From positions 5,542 through 34,932 of the forward strand of contig DFGF01000161.1 of the NCBI GenBank assembly GCA_002371715.1: 29,391 bases of DNA, written 5' to 3'. Shown here one piece after another: positions 1 to 7,086 of this stretch. The translations under genes were made by a program, and so were the position numbers. Below the pieces are notes generated by a model. It was given only the letters and a program-made list of their open reading frames with translations. It did not search any database and was not told the DNA's origin. The DNA is from Prevotella sp. UBA3757 (GTDB lineage: Bacteria; Bacteroidota; Bacteroidia; Bacteroidales; Bacteroidaceae). The stretch's first letter is position 1. Each line of letters opens with the position of its first letter.

Positions 1-17
1 ACAAACATAACTATAAA

Positions 18-728
18 ATGATAAATATGAAGAAACTGTTATTCACTATCACACTGCTGCTCACGCTCAGCATGGGCGTGCAGGCCGCCGGACAGAAACA
101 CCGCCACACGCCCCGGACCACCGCTGTAGACTCAACGGCGCAGGATGCCATCGAGGCATTCTCCGACACAGCCAGCACCGATACGTCCGTCATGGCGTCC
201 AGCCACAGAAGCACCGTCAGCGTCACCACGCCCACGTCGCCGTGGAGCACGCAGACCACCACTTACGAGTTTCAGGACGAAGACCTGGGCAGCCTCTTGC
301 GCCACGTGTTCACCTCGATGGACCGCAAAGACCTGGGCGGCATGTTTTTCGTGCTGGCCGTGCTGCTCATCCTCTTTGTGCTGGCACCAGTACTGATTAT
401 CGTTGCCCTGTTCTATTTCATCAACAAGAACCGCAAGGAGCGCATGCGCCTGGCCCAGATGGCCATGCAGCAGGGACAGCCCATTCCCGACCGGTTGCTG
501 GACGAGAAGCCTGCCGATGCCGACGAGGAGTACCAGAAAGGCATGCGCCAGTGCTTTGTGGGCGTCGGCCTGATGATATTCCTGGGCTATGCCGCCGGCA
601 ATGTCGGCTTTGGCATCGGTGCCCTGGTGTTCTGCATCGGTCTGGGTAAGGTGTTTGCCTCGAAGACGGCTGAACGTCGCAGCAACAACCGTGATTTATA
701 TCATGACAATCATAACAGCAATATTTAA
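18..728 (+). CDS. DUF6249-type membrane protein
   Basis: The protein has 236 residues. An N-terminal signal peptide (MKKLLFTITLLLTLSMG, then an A-x-A-like cleavage region) is followed by a Ser/Thr-rich region to about residue 100. One strong membrane segment lies around residues 112-137 (FFVLAVLLILFVLAPVLIIV), then a short basic stretch (NKNRKERMRLAQMAMQQGQ). Two weaker hydrophobic segments around residues 178-212 are rich in Gly and Ala. This layout matches DUF6249 proteins of Bacteroidetes, which commonly sit beside ECF sigma factors; that assignment is from memory of the family. A second in-frame ATG at 27 gives the more usual MKKLL start. It is the first gene of an apparent operon with PspC, sigma factor and DUF5056 genes, which suggests an envelope-stress or sigma-control role. 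Its molecular function is unknown. Confidence 0.75.
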   Translation: MINMKKLLFTITLLLTLSMGVQAAGQKHRHTPRTTAVDSTAQDAIEAFSDTASTDTSVMASSHRSTVSVTTPTSPWSTQTTTYEFQDEDLGSLLRHVFTSMDRKDLGGMFFVLAVLLILFVLAPVLIIVALFYFINKNRKERMRLAQMAMQQGQPIPDRLLDEKPADADEEYQKGMRQCFVGVGLMIFLGYAAGNVGFGIGALVFCIGLGKVFASKTAERRSNNRDLYHDNHNSNI

Positions 729-748
729 AGTATAAGGAGACACTGACT

Positions 749-940
749 ATGACCAAGAAGTTACAGCGCAGCAACGACCGCGTATTGGGTGGCGTCTGTG
801 CAGGATTCGCAGAGTATATGGATTTCGACCCCGTGGCCGTCCGTCTGGGCTATGCAGCCCTGACGCTGTTCACGGCTTTTGCCGGCATCCCGTTTTACAT
901 CGTGGCCTGGATCATCATCCCGCCCAAGACGCAGTTTTAG
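749..940 (+). CDS. PspC domain protein
   Basis: This 63-residue protein is essentially one PspC domain. It has the hallmark start KKLQRSNDRVLGGVCAGFAEY, with the RxxxGGVCAGxAxY motif, followed by the D-P-V-A-V-R-L-G helix and one hydrophobic segment (about residues 35-57) ending in the typical I-A-W-I-I-I-P-P motif. PspC domains are small inner-membrane modules linked to phage-shock or envelope-stress responses. It starts 20 nt after the DUF6249 gene and comes before the sigma factor, so it is probably cotranscribed with both. It is shorter than proteobacterial PspC (about 120 residues), but stand-alone PspC modules of this size are common in Bacteroidetes. Confidence 0.9.
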   Translation: MTKKLQRSNDRVLGGVCAGFAEYMDFDPVAVRLGYAALTLFTAFAGIPFYIVAWIIIPPKTQF

Positions 941-942
941 GC

Positions 943-1005
943 TTGTAAAATTGTAAAATGTCCAATTGGTAAAATTGTCAAATTGTAAATAGTCCAATTG
1001 TAAAT
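943..1005 (+). repeat. octamer-like repeat tract upstream of the sigma gene
   Basis: The gap between the pspC-like gene and the sigma factor gene is almost entirely variants of an A/T-rich 8-nt unit, TTGTAAAA or TTGTAAAT (943-950, 951-958, 983-990, 998-1005). These are interleaved with TGTCCAA/AGTCCAA, TTGGTAAAA and TTGTCAAA. The tract runs up to 4 nt before the sigma ATG at 1010, so it forms the whole translation-initiation leader. Units vary in length from 7 to 9 nt, so the array is decayed. Confidence 0.7.
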
Positions 1006-1009
1006 TAAA

Positions 1010-1567
1010 ATGTCTTCTGACCTCTCCCTCGTAGCGCAGGTGGCGGTATTTGGCAACCGGCGGGCTTTCGACGAACTCGTGCGCCGATACCAGTCGCCTG
1101 TGCGCCGCTTCTTCCTCAGCCAGACGCTGGGCGACGGTCAGTTGAGCGACGACCTGGCTCAGGACACCTTCCTGAAGGCCTACGTCAACATACGCTCCTT
1201 CCGGGGTATGGCCTCGTTTCAGACGTGGCTCATGCGCATAGCCTACAACGTGTTCTACGACCATGTCAGGCGGGAAAGTGCGAAGGGTGGGAGTACAGTC
1301 GATGTCGTGTCGGTTGAGAGTCAGGCGGCAGCAAATTCTTCATTCTTCATTCTTCATTCTTCATTTCATATCGACCTCTACGCCGCCCTGGCACTGCTGA
1401 AGCCCGACGAGCGCACCTGCATCACCCTGCAGCTCATCGACGGCTACGACATAGCCGCCATCAGCCGCATTACCAACATGAAAACGGGAACGGTGAAGTC
1501 TCACCTTTCCCGTGGTAAGGAAAAATTAGCCAACTATTTAAGACAGAACGGATATGACAAATCATGA
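1010..1567 (+). CDS. ECF-type RNA polymerase sigma factor
   Basis: The protein has 185 residues and the two-domain layout of extracytoplasmic-function sigma factors. Region 2 spans about residues 10-85 (FDELVRRYQSPVRRFF, then the region 2.2-like LSDDLAQDTFLKAYVNIRSF and the region 2.4 stretch SFQTWLMRIAYNVFYDHVRR). Region 4 spans about residues 125-180 (YAALALLKPDERTCITLQL, then the helix-turn-helix DIAAISRITNMKTGTVKSHLSRGKEKL). The linker between them carries four perfect ATTCTTC heptamers translated as part of NSSFFILHSSFHID (residues 109-122), which makes the protein longer than a usual ECF factor. The end overlaps the DUF5056 gene by 14 nt, suggesting translational coupling. No classical anti-sigma domain is seen nearby; the DUF5056 protein may play that part, which is inference. 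Confidence 0.92.
   Translation: MSSDLSLVAQVAVFGNRRAFDELVRRYQSPVRRFFLSQTLGDGQLSDDLAQDTFLKAYVNIRSFRGMASFQTWLMRIAYNVFYDHVRRESAKGGSTVDVVSVESQAAANSSFFILHSSFHIDLYAALALLKPDERTCITLQLIDGYDIAAISRITNMKTGTVKSHLSRGKEKLANYLRQNGYDKS
1335..1367 (+). repeat. in-gene heptamer array (ATTCTTC)n
   Basis: Four perfect tandem copies of ATTCTTC (1335-1341, 1342-1348, 1349-1355, 1356-1362) plus a partial fifth lie within the sigma factor linker. The unit has no stop codon in any frame on this strand. The opposite strand (GAAGAAT) contains TGA across unit junctions. Confidence 0.95.
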
Positions 1568-1934
1568 TAACGACCAGCTGCTTCGGCAGTTTTTCAGCGA
1601 GGCAACATCCCAACCCATAGCCGACGACGGTTTCACCGACCGCGTCATGCAGCGCATTGCCGACCACCACCCATCATCCATCATCCATCACCCATCGCCC
1701 ATCGCCCTTCGCACCGTCACTCGCCTGTGGACCCTGTTCTGCATCGTCGTGTTTGCCGTGCTGTTCGTATGGTTCCGTGGCTGGGAGCAGTTAGCCGTCC
1801 ATTTCGAGGTCATGCTGCGCACCATGGCCGTCCAGCCGCTGAGCATCAATCTCTCCGTGCTCTTTGCCGTGGTCTTCGGCCTGCTCTTTGTCGGTACCGG
1901 CGAGGTCATCTCGTCCGAATCGACCCGTGGGTAG
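1554..1934 (+). CDS. DUF5056-type single-pass membrane protein
   Basis: The protein has 126 residues. The N-terminal cytoplasmic part (MTNHDNDQLLRQFF...DDGFTDRVMQRI) resembles the short helical segment of DUF5056 proteins that accompany ECF sigma genes in Bacteroides and Prevotella. A heptamer-derived stretch follows (HHPSSIIHHPSPIAL, about residues 38-52). Two hydrophobic segments come next, at about residues 58-74 (LWTLFCIVVFAVLFVWF) and 100-115 (LSVLFAVVFGLLFVGTG). The start ATG lies inside the sigma gene, with a 14-nt overlap. Position and topology suggest a partner or regulator of the sigma factor, but no zinc-binding anti-sigma motif is visible. Confidence 0.75.
   Translation: MTNHDNDQLLRQFFSEATSQPIADDGFTDRVMQRIADHHPSSIIHHPSPIALRTVTRLWTLFCIVVFAVLFVWFRGWEQLAVHFEVMLRTMAVQPLSINLSVLFAVVFGLLFVGTGEVISSESTRG
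1672..1706 (+). repeat. in-gene heptamer array (CATCATC-like)
   Basis: Five 7-nt units in perfect register (CATCATC twice, CATCACC, CATCGCC twice), with degenerate units on both sides (CACCACC at 1665 and CTTCGCA at 1707). They encode a heptapeptide repeat HHPSSII/HHPSPIA between the cytoplasmic region and the first membrane segment of the DUF5056 protein. Confidence 0.9.
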
Positions 1935-2019
1935 GTAATCCGTATCTCGTTGACTTAGTCCATTGCCCTGGCTTTCGGGGAAAAATAACCGGGGCCAATT
2001 TTTTTTTTTACGACTTTTC

Positions 2020-2050
2020 TTGGACGTTCCCAAAATATTTCGTATATTTG
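2020..2050 (+). promoter_or_regulatory. Bacteroidetes-type promoter of the AAA-ATPase gene
   Basis: TTG at 2020-2022 and TATATTTG at 2043-2050, separated by exactly 20 nt, match the Bacteroidetes primary sigma consensus. Transcription would begin near 2057, about 75 nt before the ATG at 2132. Confidence 0.8.
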
Positions 2051-2131
2051 CAGCCAACTACGGGTACGCAGGCGGGGTGGACAGGTACGTACCATCATTA
2101 GGAATAAAGAATTACTGGAAAGGACAAGGAC

Positions 2132-3724
2132 ATGATGACAGAAAGACGATATCCGATAGGCATTCAGACGTTTGAACGGATTATCCGTGACGGTTATCTC
2201 TATATTGACAAGACGGACTTGGTGTGGCAACTGGCTCACTATGCTACGTTCATCTTTATGAGTCGTCCTCGCCGGTTTGGCAAATCACTTCTCACCTCAA
2301 CGCTTGAGTCGTATTTCAAAGGCGAGAAGCAGTTGTTTGACGGCCTGAAGATTATGCAGCTGGAGAAGGAGTGGGAACCATATCCTGTTTTTCGCCTTGA
2401 CTTGAGCAGCGCCAAACACATGCCTACTAAACAGGTGATTCAGGAACTGGAACTTATACTCAGGCCCTACGAGTCATTATATGGATCAGAATCTGTAGAA
2501 ATGACTCCTGGCATGAGACTTTCAGACCTGATAGACAGGGCCTTCCAGCAGACTGGCCATCAGGTGGTGGTCATTATTGACGAATATGATGCACCCCTAC
2601 TTGATGTCATTCATGACAGCCAGCGTCTGGCGGAAATGCGGGAAGTCATGCAGGAGTTTTACCAGCGGTTGAAGAAACAAGAGGCAAAAATTAAGTTCTG
2701 CTTTATTACAGGTATCACACGCATTAGTCAACTGAATATCTTTTCCACGCTCAACAATCTGGCGAACGTGTCTCTGCTTCCTAGGTTTTCTGCAATATGT
2801 GGTATTACTGAGACGGAATTGCACAATCAGTTGCTACCCGACCTTGAGATGCTGGCAGAAAGCTATGACTGCAATGTAGAAAGAATTAAGGACATGGTGA
2901 AGGCCAGATATGACGGCTATCATTTCTCTGAAAAATCGGAGGACATCTATAATCCATATAGTGTCCTGAGTGCCTTTGCTAATCAGAAAATCTCCAATTA
3001 TTGGTTTGAGACTGGCACCCCGTCATTTCTGGTGCAGATGATGCAGAAGTTCCGTTTTAACGTGACGGAGATGGATGGCATAGAATCAACGGACTACGCC
3101 ATCAACCGTCCTACAGAAGCCATGACGACCTTGGTGCCATTGCTTTATCAGAGTGGTTACCTGACCATCAAGGGATATGACAGGGAAACGGAAATATACA
3201 CGTTGGGTATTCCCAACCAAGAGGTTCGCATTGGCTATTCCGACGGACTGCTGCCAACCTATGTGGGGTTGGAGGGCGAAGTCGTTCAGGCAGGCTTTGC
3301 ACGGAAATTCTGGATGGCTTTAAAACAAGATGATGTCGATTTGGCCATGCGCGAGATGCAGGCCTATTTGGCCGGTATCCCGTACGTTGAGGGATTTAAG
3401 AAGAAACTCGCCGAGGCAGCAACGGTCGAGGGTTTTTATGAGTATACGCTTTACCTCATCTTCTCCATGCTTAATGTCTATGTCCGCACGCAGGTGAAGT
3501 GCGCTGGTGGCCGGACCGATATGGTGGTATGGATGCCCGACACCACGTATGTCTTCGAGCTGAAGGCAAAGGGTACGGCCAAAGACGCTCTCATGCAGAT
3601 TAGTGACAAGGGGTATGCCATACCCTATGTCACTGAGGGACGCAAAGTGGTGAAGGTTGGTGTTAGGTTCGATATTGAGACGCGGACCGTCAGCGATTGG
3701 GAAATAGAGTCGGACAACGCGTAG
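2132..3724 (+). CDS. AAA-ATPase-like / PD-(D/E)XK nuclease fusion protein
   Basis: The protein has 530 residues and belongs to the large Bacteroidetes family with an N-terminal AAA-ATPase-like domain and a C-terminal PD-(D/E)XK nuclease domain (Pfam AAA-ATPase_like plus PDDEXK_9, from memory). Visible motifs are the family start YPIGIQTFERIIRDGYLYIDKT, a P-loop variant SRPRRFGKSLL near residue 50, a Walker B-like VVVIIDEYDAPL near residue 150, and a C-terminal nuclease core RTDMVVW...YVFELKAKG whose ELK gives the ExK motif. The cellular role is unsettled; members are multicopy accessory genes, often proposed to act in mobile-element or defence biology. It has its own promoter, no operon partner, and a visibly lower GC content than its neighbours, consistent with acquired DNA. 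The next in-frame ATG at 2135 is an equally possible start. Confidence 0.9.
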   Translation: MMTERRYPIGIQTFERIIRDGYLYIDKTDLVWQLAHYATFIFMSRPRRFGKSLLTSTLESYFKGEKQLFDGLKIMQLEKEWEPYPVFRLDLSSAKHMPTKQVIQELELILRPYESLYGSESVEMTPGMRLSDLIDRAFQQTGHQVVVIIDEYDAPLLDVIHDSQRLAEMREVMQEFYQRLKKQEAKIKFCFITGITRISQLNIFSTLNNLANVSLLPRFSAICGITETELHNQLLPDLEMLAESYDCNVERIKDMVKARYDGYHFSEKSEDIYNPYSVLSAFANQKISNYWFETGTPSFLVQMMQKFRFNVTEMDGIESTDYAINRPTEAMTTLVPLLYQSGYLTIKGYDRETEIYTLGIPNQEVRIGYSDGLLPTYVGLEGEVVQAGFARKFWMALKQDDVDLAMREMQAYLAGIPYVEGFKKKLAEAATVEGFYEYTLYLIFSMLNVYVRTQVKCAGGRTDMVVWMPDTTYVFELKAKGTAKDALMQISDKGYAIPYVTEGRKVVKVGVRFDIETRTVSDWEIESDNA

Positions 3725-3734
3725 ACTATCAAAA

Positions 3735-3763
3735 AAAGGCCAAAGGACTGCCCAAGGGCCTTT
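3735..3763 (+). terminator. possible terminator hairpin after the AAA-ATPase gene
   Basis: AAAGGCC at 3735-3741 pairs with GGCCTTT at 3757-3763, around a 15-nt loop. It begins 10 nt after the stop codon. There is no good T tract afterwards, so this is a weak call. Confidence 0.4.
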
Positions 3764-3831
3764 CATCGTCAATGGCCTCAAGATGTTGGTGCATGCCATT
3801 GTAACGTTAGTACCTACGGTGGTAATTATTT

Positions 3832-3852
3832 CCCCTCCTAAGTTAGGAGGGG
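3832..3852. repeat. perfect 21-nt palindrome
   Basis: CCCCTCCTAA and TTAGGAGGGG form a perfect 10-bp inverted repeat around a single G. It is followed by TTAGGGGTGG, so short G-rich units continue to 3862. The sequence resembles short dispersed palindromes seen in many bacterial genomes. It is one of three inverted repeats in the gene-free stretch 3725-4260. Confidence 0.8.
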
Positions 3853-3888
3853 TTAGGGGTGGTCTGAACAAGGGAATTTATCACCACA

Positions 3889-3916
3889 CAGAGCGATTTT
3901 ATCACTTTTCGCTCTG
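3889..3916. repeat. 8-bp hairpin with 12-nt loop
   Basis: CAGAGCGA (3889-3896) and TCGCTCTG (3909-3916) are exact reverse complements around a 12-nt A/T-rich loop. It lies between the 21-nt palindrome and the larger inverted repeat at 3975-4082 and could be part of one structured element. Confidence 0.6.
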
Positions 3917-3974
3917 GCTTCACTGCGGTAAGTGCCAGCATCTTCAACAAACAGTTGCGTAGAAAAAAAAGATT

Positions 3975-4082
3975 TTTAGTTTTGCCTACACTGGAAATCC
4001 AGTTGCCTACACTAATCGCAAAGCCCGATGTACAAAGGGTTTGTAGGGGTTAGTGTAGGGGTTAGTGTAGGCAAAAACTAAA
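3975..4082. repeat. complex inverted repeat, possibly a MITE-like element
   Basis: The outer arms TTTAGTTTTGCCTACACT (3975-3992) and its reverse complement with one extra base (4064-4082) enclose about 70 nt. Each arm is duplicated inside: TTGCCTACACT recurs at 4003-4013, and TTAGTGTAGG occurs twice in tandem at about 4050-4071. A small palindrome CTGGA-AA-TCCAG joins the two left copies. No transposase or coding potential is present. It could be a small non-autonomous mobile element or a strongly folded regulatory RNA. Confidence 0.6.
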
Positions 4083-4191
4083 CATTTTTTTTATTTGCGA
4101 ATCTCTAAGTCATGTTTATAAACGCCCTACAGCTGATGGAGAAAGAACTTCCGAAACATGAGTGCATGAATATAAAAAATGGCATAAAGTT

Positions 4192-4222
4192 TTGCCCGAT
4201 TCGAACAAATGTATTACCTTTG
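4192..4222 (+). promoter_or_regulatory. promoter of the GNAT gene, which fixes its start codon
   Basis: TTG at 4192-4194 and TACCTTTG at 4215-4222 with exactly 20 nt between them. Transcription would start near 4229. The in-frame ATG at 4162 therefore lies upstream of the transcript, and the ATG at 4261 is the real start. Confidence 0.8.
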
Positions 4223-4260
4223 CACTTGCAAAGGAATCTCTGACGAACGAAGAAGAAAGA

Positions 4261-4722
4261 ATGGTAAGAAAAGCTGAAAAGAAAGACATTGAGGCACTCA
4301 TGGGGCTGCTCCGTCAGGTCGCTGCCGTACACAGCGGCATTCGCCCCGACCTGTTCAAGCCGGGTACGACAAAGTATGACGCCCGGGAACTGGAGGCCGT
4401 GCTGGCCGACGAGTTCAAACCCGTCTTCGTCTACGACGACGGGCAGGTGCGCGGCCACGCCTTCTGTCAGGTGACGGAGGTCTGCAACCACCGGCTGCTG
4501 CAGGATGCCAGGACACTGTACGTTGACGACATCTGCGTAGACGAGCAGAGCCGAGGTCGCCATGTGGCCACTGCACTCTACGAGTACGTGCGCGACTATG
4601 CGCGGTCTATTGGCTGCCATAACATCACGCTGAACGTCTGGGAAGGCAACGACGCCGCCATGAGCTTCTACCGCCGAATGGGCATGCAGGTGCAGAAGAC
4701 CGGCATGGAGGTCGTCCTGTAG
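4261..4722 (+). CDS. GNAT family N-acetyltransferase
   Basis: The protein has 153 residues from the ATG at 4261. It begins VRKAEKKDIEALMGLLRQV, the usual GNAT first strand and helix. Acetyl-CoA-binding motif A is clear: LYVDDICVDEQSRGRHVATAL, with the Q-S-R-G-R-H-V-A pyrophosphate loop. Motif B ends NITLNVWEGNDAAMSFYRRMGM. It transfers an acetyl group from acetyl-CoA to an amine; the substrate cannot be told from sequence. It has its own promoter and is followed 49 nt later by a transporter gene. Confidence 0.9.
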   Translation: MVRKAEKKDIEALMGLLRQVAAVHSGIRPDLFKPGTTKYDARELEAVLADEFKPVFVYDDGQVRGHAFCQVTEVCNHRLLQDARTLYVDDICVDEQSRGRHVATALYEYVRDYARSIGCHNITLNVWEGNDAAMSFYRRMGMQVQKTGMEVVL

Positions 4723-4771
4723 TCATGGTGTCAAGTTTCGTGTAGCAATCTTTCTTTATAAAAAAAAGTAT

Positions 4772-5629
4772 ATGAATACCATATTTATAGTATTACCGAT
4801 ACTGACACTGCTGATGTTCGACCTGGGGCTGGCCTTGCAGCCTGCCGACTTCAGACTGATAGTCGAGCGTCCGTATGCCGTGATGGCCGGACTGGTGGGA
4901 CAGATTATCTGTCTGCCGCTGATAGCCCTGCTGGTGGGCCACCTGTTTGCCGTCGACCCCATTTTCTTTCTGGGAATCATGCTCATAGCGTGCAGCCCGG
5001 GGGGTAGTTCGAGCAATGTCTTTTCGATGTTGGCCGGTGGCGACGTGGCCCTGTCGGTATCGCTGACCGCTTTCAGCAGCGTTATCACCCTGTTCACCGG
5101 ACCGTTCATCATGGATGCCCTGGCAGCCTCGATGGGTAGTGCCATTGACGTGCACCTGCCCGTAGGCAACCTGCTGGTTCAGAACATCGTGCTCATGGCC
5201 GTACCCATAGCCCTTGGGTTGTGCGTCTCGGTCTACCGCCCCAAGGTGGCCAGTAGGCTGCATGGCGTGCTGAAGCGCATGGCCTTTCCCCTGCTTATTG
5301 TGCTGGCTACGGTGTTCTTTGTGCAGAACAGAGATGTCATCGTCCGGGAATTTCCCAAGCTGGGCCTGAGCATTACGGTGCTCATACTGTTGTCCATGCT
5401 GTCGGGCGTCGTCTTGTCGTGGCTGATGAGGCTGACGCGCCAGGAGCAGCGCACCATCGTCATCGAGATAGGCATGCAGAACGCCGCCCAGGCTATCACC
5501 GTTGCCAGCAGTCCCTTCGTGTTCAACAACGACGTCATGGCCATTCCCGCCATCGTCTACGCGCTGATGATGAATGTCGTGCTGCTGACTTACGTCGGTG
5601 CGATACACTACGGCAAACGATACCAATAA
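4772..5629 (+). CDS. bile acid:sodium symporter (BASS/SBF) family transporter
   Basis: The protein has 285 residues and is hydrophobic throughout, with about nine predicted membrane segments. The family signature lies around residues 70-105: IMLIACSPGGSSSNVFSMLA, followed by GGDVALSVSLTAFSSV. A second conserved stretch, IEIGMQNAAQAITVASS, lies near residues 230-245 and corresponds to the second discontinuous-helix region of these Na+-coupled transporters. The natural substrate could be a bile acid, pantoate, a keto acid or another organic anion; sequence alone does not decide. The next gene, an exported reductase, starts 16 nt later, so the two may be cotranscribed. Confidence 0.9.
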   Translation: MNTIFIVLPILTLLMFDLGLALQPADFRLIVERPYAVMAGLVGQIICLPLIALLVGHLFAVDPIFFLGIMLIACSPGGSSSNVFSMLAGGDVALSVSLTAFSSVITLFTGPFIMDALAASMGSAIDVHLPVGNLLVQNIVLMAVPIALGLCVSVYRPKVASRLHGVLKRMAFPLLIVLATVFFVQNRDVIVREFPKLGLSITVLILLSMLSGVVLSWLMRLTRQEQRTIVIEIGMQNAAQAITVASSPFVFNNDVMAIPAIVYALMMNVVLLTYVGAIHYGKRYQ

Positions 5630-5645
5630 CAGTAACAAATAATTG

Positions 5646-7019
5646 ATGATGAGTATGGAACACAAAGACATGAACAGACGGCAGTTTCTGCAGAAACTGG
5701 GTTTCGGCGCCAGTTCGGCATTGGCCATGATGGCCCTGGAACCCCTGAACGCCCTGGCAGGCAACAAAACTAAGCCGGGCACCGTGCGGTACGACGCTAC
5801 CGCCGACAATCGGATGACCTATCGCGTGCAGCACGGCTCGGGCCGGAAAATCTCGCTCCTGGGCTTCGGAATGATGCGACTGCCAGACAATCAGGAGGAG
5901 GTGGACCGGCTGGTGGACTACGCCATAGCCCACGGCGTGAACTATTTCGACACGGCACCGATGTATATGGGCGGTCGCTCGGAGGTGCTGACGGGCAATA
6001 CCCTGAGCAGGTTTCCGCGCGAGTCGTACCATGTTGCCACCAAGATGTCGAACCAAAACCGGCGCTTGTGGAGCTTCGACGACTCGAAGCGTATGTATGA
6101 GCAGTCGTTCGAGCGACTGAAAGTCGACTATATCGACTACTACCTGTTGCACAGCATTGGCGGCGGCATGGAGACGCTGAAAGGACGCTTCCTGGACAAC
6201 GGCATCCTGGACTTCCTGCTGAAGGAGCGCGAGGCTGGCCGCATCCGCCACCTGGGATTCTCGTACCATGGCGACGTGCGCGACTTCGACTGGCTCTTGG
6301 ACCGTCATGACCAGTACCACTGGGATTTCGTACAGATCCAGATGAACTTCCTCGACTGGCGGCATGCCTCGCTCAGGCAGGGGCGCCGCCGTGATGCCGA
6401 TGCCGAGTACCTGTATGACAAACTTGAGAAGACGGGCGTCCAGGCCGTCATCATGGAACCCCTGCGTGGAGGCGCCTTCGGACGTATGGCCAGCGAACTG
6501 GCCGACCAGCTGAAAGCCGTGCGCCCCGATGACAGCACAGCCCGCTGGGCATTCCGCTGGGTGGGTTCCTACCCGAACGTGCTGACTACGCTCAGTGGCA
6601 TGAACCGCATGGAACACTTGGTGGACAACGTTGCCACCTTCTCGCCCCTGGAGGTGTGTACGGATGCCGAAAACAAGCTCCTGGCCAACATTGCCGACCA
6701 GATGTCCGGTTTCCCAACCATTCCCTGTACCACCTGTGCCTACTGCATGCCGTGCCCCTACGGCGTGGACATCCCCGGCAACTTCGCATACTATAACGAG
6801 GCGGTCAATTCCCATGTCCTGCCGTTGCCCGACAAGGCCTCTGCCGACTATGCTGCCCGCAAGCAGCAGTTTGCTGACGGCCTGAAGAAGGCACTGCCCG
6901 ATACAGCACGCTGGGCCAACCAATGTACTGACTGCGAGGAATGCCTGAGCAAGTGTCCCCAGCAAATCCGCATTCCCAACCAAATGGCTCGCATCGTTGA
7001 GACGCTGCGGAGAAGGTGA
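5646..7019 (+). CDS. Tat-exported aldo/keto reductase with two 4Fe-4S motifs
   Basis: The protein has 457 residues. A twin-arginine signal (MNRRQFLQKLGFGASSALAMMA) precedes an aldo/keto reductase barrel. The catalytic tetrad is visible: Asp and Tyr in YFDTAPMYMGGRSE, Lys in HVATKM and His in DYYLLHS. The C-terminal region has two ferredoxin-like cysteine sets, CTTCAYCMPCPYGVDIP and CTDCEECLSKCPQQIRIP, each fit for a 4Fe-4S cluster. This layout is a known Bacteroidetes subgroup of iron-sulfur aldo/keto reductases. The Tat motif suggests it folds with its cofactors in the cytoplasm and acts in the periplasm. Substrate unknown. ATGs at 5646, 5649, 5655 and 5670 are all in frame; the TTG at 5643 is less likely. 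Confidence 0.9.
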   Translation: MMSMEHKDMNRRQFLQKLGFGASSALAMMALEPLNALAGNKTKPGTVRYDATADNRMTYRVQHGSGRKISLLGFGMMRLPDNQEEVDRLVDYAIAHGVNYFDTAPMYMGGRSEVLTGNTLSRFPRESYHVATKMSNQNRRLWSFDDSKRMYEQSFERLKVDYIDYYLLHSIGGGMETLKGRFLDNGILDFLLKEREAGRIRHLGFSYHGDVRDFDWLLDRHDQYHWDFVQIQMNFLDWRHASLRQGRRRDADAEYLYDKLEKTGVQAVIMEPLRGGAFGRMASELADQLKAVRPDDSTARWAFRWVGSYPNVLTTLSGMNRMEHLVDNVATFSPLEVCTDAENKLLANIADQMSGFPTIPCTTCAYCMPCPYGVDIPGNFAYYNEAVNSHVLPLPDKASADYAARKQQFADGLKKALPDTARWANQCTDCEECLSKCPQQIRIPNQMARIVETLRRR

Positions 7020-7086
7020 GGGAATGAGAAATTGAGAAAGAGTGACCTCCCCGATGTTAGAGGAGGACGAGATGTCACTAAAAGGT

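Noticed and set aside
3700..4085. Repeats between 3832 and 4082 as a CRISPR array
   Set aside because: The units are inverted rather than regularly spaced direct repeats, spacers are not uniform and no cas gene is near.
4162..4260. N-terminal extension of the GNAT protein from the ATG at 4162
   Set aside because: The promoter at 4192-4222 lies inside this stretch, and the extension does not resemble GNAT proteins.
7020..7045. Possible further octamer array after the aldo/keto reductase gene
   Set aside because: GAATGAGA, AATTGAGA and AAGAGTGA are only loosely alike; too decayed to call.
7040..7066. Left-end copy of the tRNA-Met 3' region as an attachment site
   Set aside because: Only about seven bases (GACCTCC) match, which is expected by chance.
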